Translations under genes and position numbers: made by a program | Shown here: positions 62,693 through 64,000 of the stretch, piece after piece | Layout: each line of letters starts with the position of its first letter | How positions within the stretch are numbered: the first letter of the stretch is position 1 | DNA from: Stenotrophomonas bentonitica | GTDB taxonomy: Bacteria; Pseudomonadota; Gammaproteobacteria; Xanthomonadales; Xanthomonadaceae | DNA: 64,000 nucleotides | Direction of reading: 5' to 3' | Assembly (NCBI RefSeq): GCF_002887735.1 | Contig: NZ_PKQP01000013.1 | Location: 1 to 64,000, forward strand | The notes under the pieces: model-generated | The model's input: the letters and a program-made list of their open reading frames with translations, nothing else | What the model was told of the DNA's origin: nothing | Database searches by the model: none

Positions 62693-62761
62693 AGCCACCC
62701 CATGCGTGGCTGTGCCGGCGTATCGCAGGTTTCAGGGCAGCCACCCATGGGGTGGCTCTAC
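62689..62761. repeat. Paired REP element with GTAG ends (SMAG type)
   Basis: Begins GTAGAGCCACCCCATG and ends with the complement CATGGGGTGGCTCTAC; each half also folds into its own hairpin (GCCAC...GTGGC). GTAG-headed palindromes are the hallmark of SMAG repeats of Stenotrophomonas maltophilia, which sit at gene ends as single or inverted-pair units. The first half starts at the dld stop codon. It may act as transcript terminator or 3' stabiliser. Confidence 0.85.
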
Positions 62762-62771
62762 CCGCAACGCT

Positions 62772-63077
62772 TCATTCGCAGCGGACGGCGGTAATCACGT
62801 TGTCCTTGTCGATGAACACCCGCAGCCGATCCTGGCGCAGGTCACGGGTGGTGATCGTGGCCGGGCCGATCGGGTTGATCAGGCCGGCGCCGCTCTGCAC
62901 CAGCAGCTTGCGCATGTTCGCCTCGTCGGCCGGCTGGCCGATGGCCCAGCCCAGGGCATCGGCCTTGCACAGGCCTGGACCCTTGATCTCCGGGCCCGGC
63001 GTGCTCACGCACGCGGCCAGCGAGAGGGTGCCGGCGAGCGTGATCGCGGCGAGGGGGTAACGGAAAAGGGATGCCAT
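62772..63077 (-). CDS. I78-family peptidase inhibitor-like lipoprotein
   Basis: 101 residues. Lipoprotein signal with LAAC lipobox (Cys23), then the I78 inhibitor pattern: GLCKADALGWAIGQPADEA, PIGPATITT, DLRQDRLRVFIDKDNVITAVRCE, with two cysteines likely to pair. I78 proteins inhibit serine proteases such as subtilisin. AGGAG precedes the ATG by seven bases. It is convergent with dld, separated by the REP element. Confidence 0.85.
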   Translation of the reverse strand: MASLFRYPLAAITLAGTLSLAACVSTPGPEIKGPGLCKADALGWAIGQPADEANMRKLLVQSGAGLINPIGPATITTRDLRQDRLRVFIDKDNVITAVRCE

Positions 63078-63247
63078 CGGGTCGCTCCTGCGGGGTCAGG
63101 CGCCGACCATACCACTGCGGTGTGCACCGGCGCGTGGTTGGCACCCCGCGACCGTTGGGCGCAGCCCACGCGGCTGATGGGGCAGGGCGCAACGGCCACC
63201 GGCGCTACACTGGCGGCCTCTCAGATCGGCCATGCCGGGAGTCGCAG

Positions 63248-63742
63248 GTGCTGCACGTGTTCATGCTGGGTGGGCGACATGCCCGCGCCCGGATCGAGGT
63301 CCACGACGTGGCCTTCGCCAACGTCGATGCCATTGAAGAGGCCTACCCGCAGCTGCGCCAGGACTGGTTCGGTGAGCGGAAAGGGCTGCATCTCGATGGC
63401 TGGCTCGCGGTGGATGGGGTGGAGGCGTACCGGGTGCGCTTCGGCGACGCGGCCCCGGCCGTTGGCGCGCCGCGCCTGTACTTCCTCAATCTCGGCGGGT
63501 ATGCCGCCGGTGCGCTGGGCGAGGCGCATGATTACCGGCTGCTGGTCGCCACGGATGCCGAGGCGGCCAAGCGCGAGGCCAAGGCCCTGCGTAATGCCAG
63601 CTGGTTCAAGCCGCATACCGATGCCCTGCTGGAGGTGGATGACTGCATCGCCATCGACCAGGTCGGTGGACGCCACGTGCAGCTTGAGCGCGGTGAGCAC
63701 CGCGGGATCACCCTGGTCAGTGACTACATCGTGATCGGCTGA
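63248..63742 (+). CDS. DUF1543-family protein
   Basis: 164 residues. VFMLGGRHARARIEVHDVAF, YPQLRQDWFGERKGLHLDG and LYFLNLGGYAAGALGEAHDY match the DUF1543 family of soluble proteins of unknown function. Start is a GTG at 63248, six bases after GGGAG; the frame is open upstream without a good alternative. No functional clue from neighbours. Confidence 0.8.
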   Translation: MLHVFMLGGRHARARIEVHDVAFANVDAIEEAYPQLRQDWFGERKGLHLDGWLAVDGVEAYRVRFGDAAPAVGAPRLYFLNLGGYAAGALGEAHDYRLLVATDAEAAKREAKALRNASWFKPHTDALLEVDDCIAIDQVGGRHVQLERGEHRGITLVSDYIVIG

Positions 63743-63842
63743 GCGGCGCCGATTGCCCGCGGCCCCGCTGCTGGCGCATAGTGTCGCGGTCTTGTGAGGT
63801 CCGGCGATGTCGCCGCGACAGGTCAACCAACGGAAGTAGCGC

Positions 63843-64000
63843 ATGCACAGCAGGAAGATCACGGCCGCATTGATCGTGACACTGGGAATGACGATGGCCG
63901 GCAACGCCGTGGCGGCCGAGCCGGACGCACCGGTATTCGGTGGCTGGCGCAACCTGCATTCGGCCAGTGGCGCCGAACCGGTTCTGAGGAACCAGCCGTT
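63843..64000 (+). CDS. Secreted protein, 5' part only (runs off the window)
   Basis: ATG at 63843 follows CGGAAG by six bases and opens a frame that continues to the window edge (52 codons seen). Signal peptide KITAALIVTLGMTMAGNAVAAE, then PDAPVFGGWRNLHSASGAEP. Product not recognised from this much sequence. The 5' leader has an inverted repeat TGTCGCGG/CCGCGACA (63782-63820). Confidence 0.65.
   Translation, partial: MHSRKITAALIVTLGMTMAGNAVAAEPDAPVFGGWRNLHSASGAEPVLRNQP

Overview
The window is GC-rich chromosomal DNA from a gammaproteobacterium of the Xanthomonadaceae, most likely Stenotrophomonas or a close relative. Pointers to this are the triple tRNA-Ala(GGC)/tRNA-Glu(TTC) array, the imuA-imuB-dnaE2 cassette, an alpha-amino acid ester hydrolase of the Xanthomonas type, a DcaP-type porin, and a paired palindromic REP element with GTAG ends (62689-62761) of the kind described as SMAG repeats in S. 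maltophilia. I saw no prophage, insertion sequence, integron or CRISPR array. The region reads as ordinary core plus niche genes, with a few decayed remnants.

Layout. 1-900: three Ala/Glu tRNA units on the minus strand with promoters and terminators. 901-3690: copper ATPase and its MerR regulator with an operator. 3841-6740: GlxA-type AraC regulator, then a periplasmic thiol-redox pair (Lgt-like/TlpA fusion and lipoprotein DsbG). 6781-13232: FNR-type box, DcaP porin, AdiC antiporter, AdiA arginine decarboxylase and a CDF-like protein, which form a probable arginine-dependent acid resistance operon. 13322-14346: ParD-like protein overlapping a second methionine aminopeptidase. 14374-19342: LysR/RidA pair, AsmA-like protein, APH-type kinase. 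19391-22320: TPP riboswitch, TonB receptor and PnuT, a thiamin uptake operon.

22353-33562: second (siderophore-type) TonB receptor, an unknown zinc-finger-like protein, H-NS-like and VOC proteins, glycine-zipper protein with no normal start codon, HExxH protein, Lpp/OprI-like lipoprotein next to an L,D-transpeptidase, FAD monooxygenase/MarR pair, trypsin-like protease, unknown membrane-anchored protein. 33680-38354: phosphatase remnant, AcuI-type reductase, ClC antiporter, AraC remnant, two very small genes, YggS, and a paralogue of the unknown membrane-anchored protein. 38466-43736: SOS mutagenesis operon imuA-imuB-dnaE2 behind a LexA box.

43863-53983: VOC/MFS/HxlR group, a GH3 glycosidase carrying an extra N-terminal domain that looks like a dead EEP nuclease fold, LysR/MFS/NTF2-like group with a perfect 25-bp inverted repeat, and the ester hydrolase. 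54084-57134: old yellow enzyme, SDR, MgtC-like and VOC genes. 57136-62692: lactate operon lldP-lldR-lldD-dld with two LldR-type operators. 62772-64000: I78 inhibitor lipoprotein, DUF1543 protein, and the start of a secreted protein cut by the window edge.

Regulation is unusually legible: several regulators lie next to a clear palindrome (MerR, LysR x2, MarR, HxlR, LldR, LexA, FNR, ParD-like). Starts were chosen mainly from Shine-Dalgarno spacing and signal peptide shape. Family assignments come from recognised motifs only, with no database search.
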